From: Hymenobacter taeanensis
Lineage (GTDB): Bacteria > Bacteroidota > Bacteroidia > Cytophagales > Hymenobacteraceae
Length of the DNA stretch: 64,000 nucleotides
Reading direction: 5' to 3'
Assembly: GCF_013137895.1 (NCBI RefSeq)
Contig: NZ_CP053538.1
Span: 4,247,001 to 4,311,000 of the forward strand
The translations under genes were made by a program, and so were the position numbers. Below are positions 42,554 through 51,522 of the stretch, in pieces (the stretch's first letter is position 1; each line of letters opens with the position of its first letter). Below the pieces are notes generated by a model. It saw nothing but the letters and a program-made list of their open reading frames with translations. It was not told the origin of the DNA and did no database searches.

Positions 42554-44782
42554 CTAGCAGATGCTGATAATCTTCGGGGCATTATGGCCAAAGCGCTCTA
42601 AGGTAGCGGTGGCACTTTGCTGAATGAGGGGGTTAGCACTGTGCAGCAGCGGCAACACCTGGCCTACGGTGTAGGGCGTGGGCCGCCACTGGTCTAGGGC
42701 CCTACTGATGGTCCAATCGGTGTAGGCCACCTCGCCGCGCTCCACAATGCTGGGTACTATGGAGGCGCCACCGGCAACTGGCCCCAGCAGGGCATCAAAC
42801 CGGCGCACCTTTTCGGCTACTGGCACCACATCAAGCAAGGTTTGCAAGCCTTGGTACAGTGGCCTGGGAATCAGGTTATCGAGCATTTCGAGGGCGTTGG
42901 CCTGCCGCTCCCGGGCGGCGTGTGCAACACCCCGCTGGGCATCGGCAATAATCTGGGGCGGATAGAGCTGCAGCAACAGCCCAAACAGGCGCTGCTGTAC
43001 CCGCGTCAGCTCATACTCCAGGCTAGCCTGCAACCCCGGGTTAGCCGTGGCGGCCTGGCCTAGCAATAGCTGCTGGGCCAGCCGCATCTCCTCCTGCACC
43101 AGCCCCTGAAACACGGCCGCATCGGCAGGCCGTGGCTCAAAGTTGCGCAACGCCCGCAGGGCTGCCTCGCGCCGGAACAGGTTAGGTTGCCGGGCCAGCT
43201 CCACCAGAGCCTCCCGGCTTGCGGGTTGCGGCACGTGGCCGCAGAGCTGAGCCACCCGCCGAATCAGCGCTTCATCAGGGCTGGTGCGCAGGGTGCTGGT
43301 GAGCTCCGGCAGGGCAGCTGCTCCCAGTTGCAGGAGCTGATCAGTGGCGTGGGGCCGGGTGGCTTTATCCGTTAACCCCATGATCAGGGCCTGTATTCCT
43401 GCTGAGTCAGGCACTACCTGGTCCTTTGCGCTACCGGCCGCCGCGTGGCCGTTTACCGGAGTGCCGGGCTCTTCAACGGGCGCAAAGCGGCGGCTCACTG
43501 CGTGCTGCAGCTCCGCCAGGTAATGCCCGTAGGTGCGGTAAAGCAGCACCAGAGCCAACAGCGCCAGCACAGCCATCCAGCCGAAGGTAAGCTGCTCACT
43601 GAACTCAGGCCGGGTGTGCAAAGCAAACAGCAGCAGGCCGGCCAGCGCCATACCCAGGGGTTCATACACGCCTTTTGCCAGGGTATGGGCCTGCAGGCGC
43701 TCAGTAGCGGGCAGCGGCTGAAACAGAATCAGGAAAACCGGGTCAAACACGGCCCGGCGCAGCACCTCCAGGGCCAGAAACAGGCCGCAGAAATATAGCA
43801 TCAGGCTGTCGTCGGAGCCGGTGGTTTGCAGTACGGCATACAGGCCTAGGCCTACCAGCACCGTACCAGGCAACGCCAGCAGCGTACCCCGGAACCCCAT
43901 GCGGTCGAGCGTTTGGCTGGTGAGCAGCAGCTTAAATACCAGGGCCAGCAAATACGTGAGAGCTAGCACGCTGCCCACGTAGCGCATCACCTCTGATTGG
44001 TCGTGAAAGCGGTGCTTAACGTTGACGAAGAAGGAAAACTCAATACCCGTTGTAACGGCTGCAATGGCCAGCATGCTCAAACACATGGTCAGCACCAAGC
44101 GGCTGCTGCCAAACCAGCGCTGCAAGCCCGGTGTTACGGCCGTGGTACGCTGGGCCCGGGCGGCTGAGCGGGCCTCCACTACGTGGGAACGGCCAGTAGC
44201 CTGCAGCACCAGCAGAGCGCCCAGGTAAGCCCCAAACGCGGTGAGCAGCAGCCAAAGTAAATCAGTGTGATGATGAATCAGGATGGCCAGCACGGCACCC
44301 AGGGCCTTGGCGGGCATGTCGCCGGAGCTGATTACGCTGAACAGGCGGCGGCTTTGGCGCACATCAAACACCACCGCCGACACGCCCCAGAACTCTAGGT
44401 TAGTTAGCAGATAAATAACTCGGTAGCCGGCCATAATGGCCACGGCCGCCGCCACGGAGTGGCCTACTGCTACTAGCACCCCCAGCACGCCCGTGAGGGC
44501 TACCACGGCCAGCAACACCCGTACTGCCACCCGCTGCAGGCCCAGGTGATGCTCATAATGGGCATACACCTTGCCGGCCCCAATCATGAGCAGCGCCGCC
44601 ACACCGTAGGCCAGGGGCAGGTTGCGCTCCGGGTTGTTTTCGAGCAGAATTACGTTGGCTGATACGTAGACCAGAATGGTGCCGATACCCAGCAGGAAGT
44701 TGTGCAGGAAGAACAGCCCCACCGTGCGCCCCTCATCGGGCCGAATGCCCAGCAGTTGCTGCCAGCGTTCAAGTAGTGTCAT
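42554..44782 (-). CDS. NTT-like membrane transporter with C-terminal HEAT repeats
   Basis: The 742-residue protein has about 12 membrane spans in residues 1-430 (FLLGIGTILVYVSANVILLE, VVFDVRQSRRLFSVISSGDM) resembling the nucleotide transporter/ADP-ATP translocase (NTT, Npt1/Npt2) superfamily, which is distantly related to MFS. Residues 460-742 form HEAT/ARM-like helical repeats (LGAAALPELTSTLRTSPDEA, REALVELARQPNLFRREAAL). The adjacent CNB gene completes an architecture known as a single fused protein elsewhere. The substrate is unknown; nucleotide exchange is only a family guess. Confidence 0.75.
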   Translation of the reverse strand: MTLLERWQQLLGIRPDEGRTVGLFFLHNFLLGIGTILVYVSANVILLENNPERNLPLAYGVAALLMIGAGKVYAHYEHHLGLQRVAVRVLLAVVALTGVLGVLVAVGHSVAAAVAIMAGYRVIYLLTNLEFWGVSAVVFDVRQSRRLFSVISSGDMPAKALGAVLAILIHHHTDLLWLLLTAFGAYLGALLVLQATGRSHVVEARSAARAQRTTAVTPGLQRWFGSSRLVLTMCLSMLAIAAVTTGIEFSFFVNVKHRFHDQSEVMRYVGSVLALTYLLALVFKLLLTSQTLDRMGFRGTLLALPGTVLVGLGLYAVLQTTGSDDSLMLYFCGLFLALEVLRRAVFDPVFLILFQPLPATERLQAHTLAKGVYEPLGMALAGLLLFALHTRPEFSEQLTFGWMAVLALLALVLLYRTYGHYLAELQHAVSRRFAPVEEPGTPVNGHAAAGSAKDQVVPDSAGIQALIMGLTDKATRPHATDQLLQLGAAALPELTSTLRTSPDEALIRRVAQLCGHVPQPASREALVELARQPNLFRREAALRALRNFEPRPADAAVFQGLVQEEMRLAQQLLLGQAATANPGLQASLEYELTRVQQRLFGLLLQLYPPQIIADAQRGVAHAARERQANALEMLDNLIPRPLYQGLQTLLDVVPVAEKVRRFDALLGPVAGGASIVPSIVERGEVAYTDWTISRALDQWRPTPYTVGQVLPLLHSANPLIQQSATATLERFGHNAPKIISIC

Positions 44783-44981
44783 TCTTAGTAATTGATTGCT
44801 GGTTGCGGAGGGGGAAATGGTTTGCTGGTGCTGGAGATGGTTTGAAAACTAGCAACCAACCAATAACAAGCAGCCCTCACCCCTCAACAACTAAAATGAG
44901 AAGACGCAAGATAGTGGCCTAGCCCGGCATGGCACGGGTTTTTTCCTGTAATTACACCTCCCTACTCAATCTGCCCACCCC

Positions 44982-45590
44982 ATGGACTCTCAACGCGCCG
45001 AAACCTACGTGCTTGACCAGCTGCGCCAGCACCTCTCGCCCACCCTGGCCTACCACGGCGTACATCACACCCTTGATGTAGTAGCCCAGGCCGAGTCGCT
45101 GGCCGCCGCTGAGGGCGTAACTGACCCCGACGACCTTGCGCTGCTCCGCACGGCCGCCCTCTACCACGATGCCGGCTTCATGACCACCTACCAGGGCCAC
45201 GAGTCCGCCAGCTGCGAACTGGCCCGGGAAATATTGCCTGACATGGACTACTCACCCAGCGAGGTTGAGCTGATCTGCCGCATGATTATGGCTACCCAAG
45301 TACCCCAGAACCCCGACGACCTGCACCTGGCCCAAATCCTCTGCGACGCCGACCTAGATTACCTGGGCCGCCCCGATTTCTGGACTATCAGCCAAACCCT
45401 GCGCGAGGAGTGGCAAGCCCGCGACATGGTGCGCGACGAGCAGCACTGGTACGAGATTCAGGTGAAGTTCCTCAGCGCCCATCGCTTCTGGACGCGCACC
45501 GCCATTGCCCGCCGCGAAGCTGAAACACAGGCTCGCCTAGCAGAGATTAAGGTGCGGCTGGCGCAGTTGGGAGGCGATGGAGTGGCCTAG
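44982..45590 (+). CDS. HD-domain metal-dependent phosphohydrolase
   Basis: This 202-residue cytoplasmic HD protein has the motif residues spread as LAYHGVHHTLDVVAQAE, LYHDAGFMTTYQGHE and ILCDADLDYLG, giving the H...HD...D metal site. Family members hydrolyse phosphate esters of nucleotides, including cyclic nucleotides or ppGpp. Given the cyclase and CNB genes a few kb away, a role in cyclic-nucleotide breakdown is possible but not shown. The stop codon falls inside a WGGCCTAG copy. Confidence 0.85.
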   Translation: MDSQRAETYVLDQLRQHLSPTLAYHGVHHTLDVVAQAESLAAAEGVTDPDDLALLRTAALYHDAGFMTTYQGHESASCELAREILPDMDYSPSEVELICRMIMATQVPQNPDDLHLAQILCDADLDYLGRPDFWTISQTLREEWQARDMVRDEQHWYEIQVKFLSAHRFWTRTAIARREAETQARLAEIKVRLAQLGGDGVA

Positions 45591-45634
45591 TCGTAGGATT
45601 GGGCCAAAACGCCCATGAGTTCTCGTAGCGAATT

Positions 45635-46135
45635 TTAGTTTACAGCGTACGAAACTCTCAACACCTCCTCACTACCTCCTGTAGAAGGTTCAAAGCGTAC
45701 TTGCCGTAGAACACATTGAGCCTGTTGCACCATACTGGCCTCACCCGCTGCTCCCGTGGGGATTGTGCTTTCCACGAGTTTGCTATCCACTACCCTGCCT
45801 GCAGCATCTATTGTCAAACGCATGGTAACCGTACCCTCCGTCATAGCACGCATGGCTTCCACAGGAAAGCTAATCATGCGTGCTATGTAACTAAAATAAG
45901 TATTGTCTTCTGGAATAAGCTGCTTACGCTCAAAGCGCTGGCCTATACCTCGCTTGAGCAATGGCGTTTTTGACCAAAATAAAGCAGCTCGCATAGAGTC
46001 CTGCTGCATCTTAGTCTGCTGAGGCTTGGCCCGAGCCACCGGTCGGGCCTCCCAACGGTTATAGGTCGTTTGCGCCATTCCTCGTTTCACAATACATGAA
46101 AAGGCTACCAGAAGCAAAGAGAAGCAATTTCTCAT
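45635..46135 (-). CDS. Secreted TonB C-terminal-like protein, 166 aa
   Basis: A short signal peptide (CFSLLLVAFSCIVKRGMAQ) is followed by a 75-residue charged region and a TonB C-terminal-like beta domain: EGTVTMRLTIDAAGRVVDSK, then VLRQVRFEPSTGG. It lacks a membrane anchor, so it is not a classical TonB; it may be a periplasmic partner of outer-membrane receptors. Base composition is lower in GC than neighbours, like the TonB/MORN gene at 27571. Confidence 0.7.
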   Translation of the reverse strand: MRNCFSLLLVAFSCIVKRGMAQTTYNRWEARPVARAKPQQTKMQQDSMRAALFWSKTPLLKRGIGQRFERKQLIPEDNTYFSYIARMISFPVEAMRAMTEGTVTMRLTIDAAGRVVDSKLVESTIPTGAAGEASMVQQAQCVLRQVRFEPSTGGSEEVLRVSYAVN

Positions 46136-46312
46136 ATCAAGATAATGGAATAGCCTCTATGCAGGTCATTGGCACATTAGTTTACAGTACTTCTCGCTAT
46201 GTGTCACTCTCAAGTAGTTAGCGCCAGTGTATACATACTCTTGGTAGAGCTTAGATGTGAGTAACTACGTCGAAGCTTGGCACTTGTACCTACAGTAAAA
46301 GAACAGGCAGTA

Positions 46313-46353
46313 ATAGCAGAGCCACCCTCCTAGATGAAGGGTGGCTCTGCTAT
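46313..46353. terminator. 16-bp perfect hairpin
   Basis: Arms 46313-46328 and 46338-46353 are exact reverse complements (core agagccaccct). It follows the stop of the 73-aa minus-strand gene. Confidence 0.65.
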
Positions 46354-46368
46354 GCGTTTATCTGATAT

Positions 46369-46590
46369 TTACAAAGACTTCACGGGCGCTGGTGAGGGAG
46401 TTACGGCAGCGGTTTTGGCGCCTTTCTTCATGCAGCAGGAGCCGCCAGCCGCCATTTTCTTGTCCATTGAGCAGCCGGTAGAGCTGACTTCTTTCTTGCC
46501 TTTCTTGGTTTTGTCACCGTTGTGTCCCTCATGGGCCGCGGCAGAACCTACAAAAGCAAACAGCGACAGGGCGAGCAGTACGTTTTTCAT
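46369..46590 (-). CDS. Small secreted His/Cys-rich protein, 73 aa
   Basis: A clear signal peptide (VLLALSLFAFVGSAAA) leads into a lysine-rich 50-residue mature peptide with HEGHNGDKTKK, STGCSMDKK and GGSCCMKKG. The three cysteines, two histidines and several methionines suggest a metal-binding or disulphide-rich periplasmic peptide, but I know no named family. It has its own terminator and stands between the TonB-like gene and the exporter. Confidence 0.65.
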   Translation of the reverse strand: MKNVLLALSLFAFVGSAAAHEGHNGDKTKKGKKEVSSTGCSMDKKMAAGGSCCMKKGAKTAAVTPSPAPVKSL

Positions 46591-46766
46591 ATTAGTACAG
46601 GAATAAGGGGAAACAAAAGCGGGAAATTGAGGGTTGGCTTACGGCCGACTCTAAGATAACATTCTTGGCCTGAACCACGGCCTACTAATCTGACGAGAAG
46701 CCCCGGTTGTTACACCTGGCCTAGGCCACTTTTCCATTGCGCCCCGCCGGACCCGCGCCCCCGCTT

Positions 46767-49067
46767 ATGCCCCTCCGCAAACTCAGTTATAGTATTCTGC
46801 TCGTCCTGGCCCTGCTATCGGCCGTGAGCGTGTACTTCGTGGCGCAGCTGCGCTTCAACTACAACTTCAACGATTTCTACCCCGCCGGCGACCCTGATCT
46901 GGACTATTACCAGCAGTACTCCGGCCGGTTCGGCAACGACAACGATTACGTGCTGCTAGGCCTGGAGGCCCCGGCCGGGCGCACCGTATTTGAGCCGCAG
47001 TTCCTGACCCGCGTTGACTCTCTCACGCGCTTCATTCAGGCCCGGCCGCACGTGGTGCACGTTACCTCACCCACTAACGCTACCAACCCTGTGGTTGAGG
47101 GACTGGGCGTATTCAACATCCCCTACCTCCACCCCGAGGAACCCGCGCGCCGCGCCCAGGATTCGGCGCTGGTGTACCGCACGCTGGGCCTCGTGGGCAA
47201 CCTCATCGCCCAGGATGCCCGCGCCGTTACCATCCTGCTGCAAACTTCCCCCAACCTCAGCAAGCCCCCCGGCGACTCGCTCTTGACCGCGGTGCGCACT
47301 GAGCTAAGCCGTCAGGGCGTTGCCGAAGCCGATTATCATTTGGCCGGTAAGCTGGTGGCACAGTCGGTGTTCGTGGATCGGCTGCAGCGGGAGCTGATGG
47401 TGTTTATGTCGCTGTCGGTGGTGCTCGTGACGGGGCTCTTGTGGTTTACCTTCCGGACGTGGTGGGGCGTGGTGCTGCCGTTGGTGGTAGTGCTGGGCGC
47501 AATTCTATGGGGTCTGGGGCTGATGTCGGCGTGCGGGGTAAGCATTGACCTGATGACGGCCCTGCTGCCGGTGATGCTGTTTGTGGTGGGCATGTCGGAT
47601 ACCATCCACATCATTACGCGCTACGTTACGGAGCTGGGCTACGGCACTTCCAAGCGCGATTCGCTGCTGATTACGCTCAAAGAGTCGGGCTTTGGTTCGG
47701 GGCTTTCGGCCCTTACCACAAGCATTGGCTTTTTCACCCTGATGACCAGCACCATCCGCCCGATTTACAACTTCGGGCTGTTTACGGGTATCTCGGTACT
47801 GCTCACCTTCGTGCTGAGCTTTACGCTGCTGCCGGCCATGCTCATGCTGCTGCGCAAGCCTCAGCTGCGGATTCCGCGCGAGGAGGGCCACAGCTGGGAC
47901 GGGGTGCTGGGCCGCATGTTCCGGACGGTGCTGGCCCGCCGCCAGTGGGTAGTGGCCATTAGTGCCCTGCTCCTGATTGGTTCGGTGGCCTCGGCCTCGC
48001 GCATACGCATCAACTCGGCCCTGCTCGACGACCTCTCCAAAAACGACCCCGTGAAGCTGGATTTCCGGTTTTTCGAAGACCACTTCGCCGGCGTGCGCCC
48101 CTTCGAGCTCGACCTTAAACCCGCTCCCGGCCGCTCTATCTACGACCTGCAGGTGCTGCGCCAGACCGAGCAGATTGAGAGCTACCTCACCCAGGAGTAC
48201 GGCCTCAGCTTCGTGGCCTCACCGGTTACGCTGGTGAAATCAGTGCGCAAGGCCTTCAATGGTGGCTTACTCGAAGAATACCGCCTACCCGACTCCGATG
48301 CGGAGCTGAAACGCCTGGTTTCCCGAATTAAGCTGTTCCGCAAGAAGCCAGAGTTTCGGGCCCTCGTGCTGCCTGATGCCTCCGAGGGCCGCCTAACCGG
48401 CCGCATGCCCGACGTAGGCAGCATCAGAGCCGATAAGCTCAACGCCGACCTGCGCCAGTTCCTGCGCCAGCACTCCGACTCTACCGTACTGCAAACCCGC
48501 CTCACCGGCTCGGCCAACCTCATCGACAAGAACAATGAGAACCTCACCCTGAATATGATTACCGGGATGAGCATTGATATCGTAATGGTCACGCTCATTG
48601 TGCTGGCCCTGTTCCGGAGCCTGCGCATGACGCTGGTAGTGCTTATTCCCAACCTGGTGCCCATTCTGATTGTGGCGGGCGTGATGGGCCTGGCGGGCGT
48701 GCACATGAAGGTGAGTACCAGTATCATCTTTACCATTGCCTTTGGTATTGCCGTTGATGATACTATCCACTTCATCAGCAAACTCAAACTCACGCTTTTG
48801 AAGGAACGCAGCCTGTTTAAAGCAGTACGCAAAACCTATCTCATGGCTGGTAAAGCCGTTATTGTCACCTCCCTCATTCTGGTAGGCGGTTTCTCCACGC
48901 TCATCTTCTCTTCCTTCGATGGCACCTTCTACGTTGGCTTGCTCATCGGGCTCACGCTGCTCTTTGGCGTAGTAGCCGAACTCACCCTGCTGCCCATCCT
49001 GATTCTTGCCTTCTATAAGCACCGCCCCAAGGAAATCCGGCAGCCAGTGCCAGCCCTCGGCGGGTAG
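46767..49067 (+). CDS. RND-superfamily (MMPL-type) exporter
   Basis: The 766-residue inner-membrane protein has the RND arrangement: TM1 (LSYSILLVLALLSAVSVYFV), a large periplasmic loop, five spans at about 215-370, then the second half with the same layout. FVVGMSDTIHIITRYVTELG and FGIAVDDTIHFISKLKL are the paired TM4/TM10-type Asp-containing motifs. Such half-size exporters (MmpL/HpnN type) move lipids or hydrophobic compounds with the proton gradient. The ATG at 46767 is chosen over an upstream TTG because the first span begins right after it. No membrane-fusion or outer-membrane partner is nearby. Confidence 0.88.
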   Translation: MPLRKLSYSILLVLALLSAVSVYFVAQLRFNYNFNDFYPAGDPDLDYYQQYSGRFGNDNDYVLLGLEAPAGRTVFEPQFLTRVDSLTRFIQARPHVVHVTSPTNATNPVVEGLGVFNIPYLHPEEPARRAQDSALVYRTLGLVGNLIAQDARAVTILLQTSPNLSKPPGDSLLTAVRTELSRQGVAEADYHLAGKLVAQSVFVDRLQRELMVFMSLSVVLVTGLLWFTFRTWWGVVLPLVVVLGAILWGLGLMSACGVSIDLMTALLPVMLFVVGMSDTIHIITRYVTELGYGTSKRDSLLITLKESGFGSGLSALTTSIGFFTLMTSTIRPIYNFGLFTGISVLLTFVLSFTLLPAMLMLLRKPQLRIPREEGHSWDGVLGRMFRTVLARRQWVVAISALLLIGSVASASRIRINSALLDDLSKNDPVKLDFRFFEDHFAGVRPFELDLKPAPGRSIYDLQVLRQTEQIESYLTQEYGLSFVASPVTLVKSVRKAFNGGLLEEYRLPDSDAELKRLVSRIKLFRKKPEFRALVLPDASEGRLTGRMPDVGSIRADKLNADLRQFLRQHSDSTVLQTRLTGSANLIDKNNENLTLNMITGMSIDIVMVTLIVLALFRSLRMTLVVLIPNLVPILIVAGVMGLAGVHMKVSTSIIFTIAFGIAVDDTIHFISKLKLTLLKERSLFKAVRKTYLMAGKAVIVTSLILVGGFSTLIFSSFDGTFYVGLLIGLTLLFGVVAELTLLPILILAFYKHRPKEIRQPVPALGG

Positions 49068-49483
49068 GCATACAAACGAACGACCCATTATGTATTAGTA
49101 AGTAATGGCCGGTTTTCGCTGTTAATTTGCTTGATTAAGACGTATTAAGTGTAAGCCCTGGAGGGGCAGCGAGAGTGCCTTTATCGCAGTTATCGATATA
49201 TACAATCATCAACTGGGGGTTGTCAGCCCACGTAATTTCCTAGACATTTAGTACAGCCATACCTTCTACAGTGCCATTAGGGGTCTGGAATGGACAAGCA
49301 GCTTCCCAATCTCCGGTAACTGATATCCTGACCTTGGGGTCCCCTCGAAGCATTCAGATAGCCAAACACATTCCTGCTTTTAGGGTTGGTTTTGTCCCCA
49401 ATGCAAACAGGATGCTGTTACTTACACATTATCCGCAAAGACACAGAATTTACCCGGGCGACGCAGGACGCCGCCAGAGTGGC
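49068..49483. other. Gene-free stretch with a possible broken ORF
   Basis: About 415 bases between converging genes. On the minus strand, 49353-49135 reads from ATG as 37 sense codons (including ISVTGDWEAACPFQTPNG), one TAG at 49240-49242, then 34 more codons (ITWADNPQLMIVYIDNCDKG) and TAA. This could be a decayed small gene or chance; no homology is recognisable. No hairpin or repeat is seen. Confidence 0.35.
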
Positions 49484-50281
49484 CTAGGCAGAAGCCAAGT
49501 ACCGCTCTAACGAGGAAATAGTGGCTACCGGCGCGTTCAGGTGCGGGTAATGCCCCGTGGTGTTCAGAATTTCCAATTGGCTTCCGGCAAGGTGCGCATG
49601 CAGGTACTGGCCTACCTCAGAAGGGGCCACGGTATCCTGCGCGCACTGCACCACCAGCGCTGGCACCTGCACCTTTGAGAGCTCGGCGCGATAGTCAGAG
49701 AGGAAGGCGGCACGCGCAAATTGCCGGGCAATGGTTGGCTTAACCTCCACAAAGCTCTGGAGCACTTCCTCAACCAGCTCCGCCCGCATATCTCCACCCA
49801 CTAGATTGGGAACCATGGCGTGTGACCACCCGCGGTAGTCCCGGTCGAGGAATCCCAGCACCTCTTCTAAGTCCGCAGCGTCATAGCCGCCCCGGTAGTC
49901 GCCATCGTTCAGGTAGCACGGAGAAGCCGCCACCAGCACCAGCCGCTCAAACAGCTCAGGCTCCTGAATGGCCGCCAGCACCCCGATTATGCCACTCACT
50001 GAGTGGCCTACATACACCACTTTAGGGAGCTTCAACGTGCGGATTAGCTCCAGTAAATCCCCCACGTAGCCATCAAGGGTTTGGTAGCGGGCAAAATCAT
50101 ATGCCGAGACATCGGAGCGGCCGGCCCCTACCAAATCAAACAGTACTACCTGGTGCCGGGCGGCAAATGCTGGTGCTACGTAGCGCCAGGCTTGCTGGTC
50201 AGTGCCAAAGCCATGGCCAAAAAGCAGGGGCGGCCCGGCAGCACCGTACGTAGAAACACAATGACGACGAAGAATATCCAT
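49484..50281 (-). CDS. Alpha/beta hydrolase, RsbQ/KAI2-like
   Basis: The 265-residue hydrolase has LLFGHGFGTDQQAWRYVAP (oxyanion region), the nucleophile elbow VYVGHSVSGIIGVL, the acid in VQCAQDTVAP and the catalytic His in TTGHYPHLNAP. The whole pattern, especially FGHGFGTDQ and GHSVSG, is that of RsbQ of Bacillus and plant KAI2/D14 hydrolases. RsbQ works with the PAS phosphatase RsbP; no such partner lies here. It probably cleaves or senses a small hydrophobic ester or lactone. Confidence 0.88.
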   Translation of the reverse strand: MDILRRHCVSTYGAAGPPLLFGHGFGTDQQAWRYVAPAFAARHQVVLFDLVGAGRSDVSAYDFARYQTLDGYVGDLLELIRTLKLPKVVYVGHSVSGIIGVLAAIQEPELFERLVLVAASPCYLNDGDYRGGYDAADLEEVLGFLDRDYRGWSHAMVPNLVGGDMRAELVEEVLQSFVEVKPTIARQFARAAFLSDYRAELSKVQVPALVVQCAQDTVAPSEVGQYLHAHLAGSQLEILNTTGHYPHLNAPVATISSLERYLASA

Positions 50282-50667
50282 ATAACTCTGAGCTAAGCAA
50301 CCCGCACAACTAATTGAGCCTGCTACTCTGGAGGCCTCCGCCCTCGTTGTAACCTAGCTTAAGAGTAAGCTGGTCATATTCAGGAGCCTGAGCAAGTATT
50401 TCCCAACATAGCACCTCCCTCCTTTTCTGGGGCGGCACTGCTAATCTGAGTCGGCGGTATAGGAAGCCTCCCTGACAGGCACCCCTACCCGGCTTTAAGC
50501 TGCTACTGTCAAGCCGAGGCCCGAATAACACTGCAAGGGCTTTCCTGATATGGGACACGCAGACCGAACATGCACCATGCTGCTCCACTGCCCAGCGCAG
50601 TGGCCGTTACCATCAACATTACCCACCAGCTGCCGAAAATAGCAGGGCAATGGATAGGGTATAAACG
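50282..50667. other. Gene-free stretch
   Basis: About 390 bases between two minus-strand genes. Two minus-strand frames (50310-50588 and 50495-50767) are open but lack domains, coding bias or sensible starts. It must hold the hydrolase promoter; no TAnnTTTG element stands out. Confidence 0.5.
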
Positions 50668-50703
50668 CAAACCAGCCCCAACCTGAGAGGTGGGGCTGGT
50701 TTG
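50668..50703. terminator. Terminator hairpin, 16-bp stem with one bulge
   Basis: caaaccagcccc pairs with ggggctggtttg, and acct with aggt across a bulged A, leaving a 3-base loop. It follows the 103-aa minus-strand gene. Confidence 0.65.
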
Positions 50704-50717
50704 AGTATGGCTTGGGT

Positions 50718-51029
50718 TTACTGAATTTTGGCTGAGCACATATCCGTAAAGGCCGGACAGCAGTCATTTACTAAATCAACGGAGTAGCCTCCTGGTTCGG
50801 GAATAAGCTGCAGCTGCGGCAGCGTGCCGTGCTCAGGGCAGCTAATTCCCTGCAATTTCTGATACAAGCCCGTCAGCAACTGCTCCTCCTGATTGTGGTG
50901 CAAAAGCTGTCTGACTACTTCAACATTAATTACGTCGTGGTGCTTGGTAGAAATGGACATAAGCGTGCAAGTAAGTGAGTTAATGAACTGACCATCCACC
51001 TTGTTATATTCAATTTTTTCCTGGCTCAC
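50718..51029 (-). CDS. Hypothetical protein, 103 aa
   Basis: The product (MSQEKIEYNKVDGQFINSLT onward) is soluble, with cysteines and histidines at CPEHGTL and DCCPAFTDMC that could bind metal or form disulphides. No family recognised. It has its own terminator. Lower GC than neighbours. Confidence 0.5.
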   Translation of the reverse strand: MSQEKIEYNKVDGQFINSLTCTLMSISTKHHDVINVEVVRQLLHHNQEEQLLTGLYQKLQGISCPEHGTLPQLQLIPEPGGYSVDLVNDCCPAFTDMCSAKIQ

Positions 51030-51522
51030 TCATAACGTCAAAACGCAATTATGATTCAGCGATGAAAAACTTGTTATATAGCTGATTTACAGCAGATAGG
51101 CATGGCAAAATATAGAGCTAAACTTTTAAACAACCGCATTTAGTTTTATTATCACGAGTTAGCCCTTGCTTCACCTAACCTCCTATTATCCAAATACTTC
51201 AACTAATTCTAACCTTGTTGCATTTCATGTACTAACATACCCGACTTTTCAGGCCACTCTGGCTGTTGCTCCAAGCTAGCTTAAGAAGCAAGTGCCGCAG
51301 GGTTTGCTACCATGCAACCGGAAATAGGCCAGGTGAATGATAAACTGCCGATTTCTAAGACAGCCCGCACCAATTGGTGAATGGCTCTGGTTGTGCCGCC
51401 TCTGCGGCTGATACTCGCCTATTCTGCGCAGCCATTGAGCCGGAGTGGCCTAGGGCTGCCGATAGGGCTGCAGCCACAGGGAAATGTATCCTGCTCGGCT
51501 ACTTCATCGTTTCTTTGCGACT
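51030..51522. other. Gene-free stretch, AT-rich at the left
   Basis: About 490 bases between divergent genes. The left half is AT-rich; I see no ORF, repeat or hairpin. The right end probably holds the promoter of the coiled-coil gene (a TTTCTTTG stretch lies about 10 bases before its ATG, a weak match to the -7 consensus), and a WGGCCTAG copy lies at 51445. Confidence 0.5.

Noticed and set aside
47505-49088. Three antisense ORFs of 192-231 codons opposite the RND exporter
   Set aside because: Gln/His/Arg-rich translations without domains; the exporter on the plus strand is unambiguous.
50310-50588. 92-codon minus-strand ORF upstream of the hydrolase
   Set aside because: Composition unlike neighbouring proteins and no start or terminator context; treated as intergenic.
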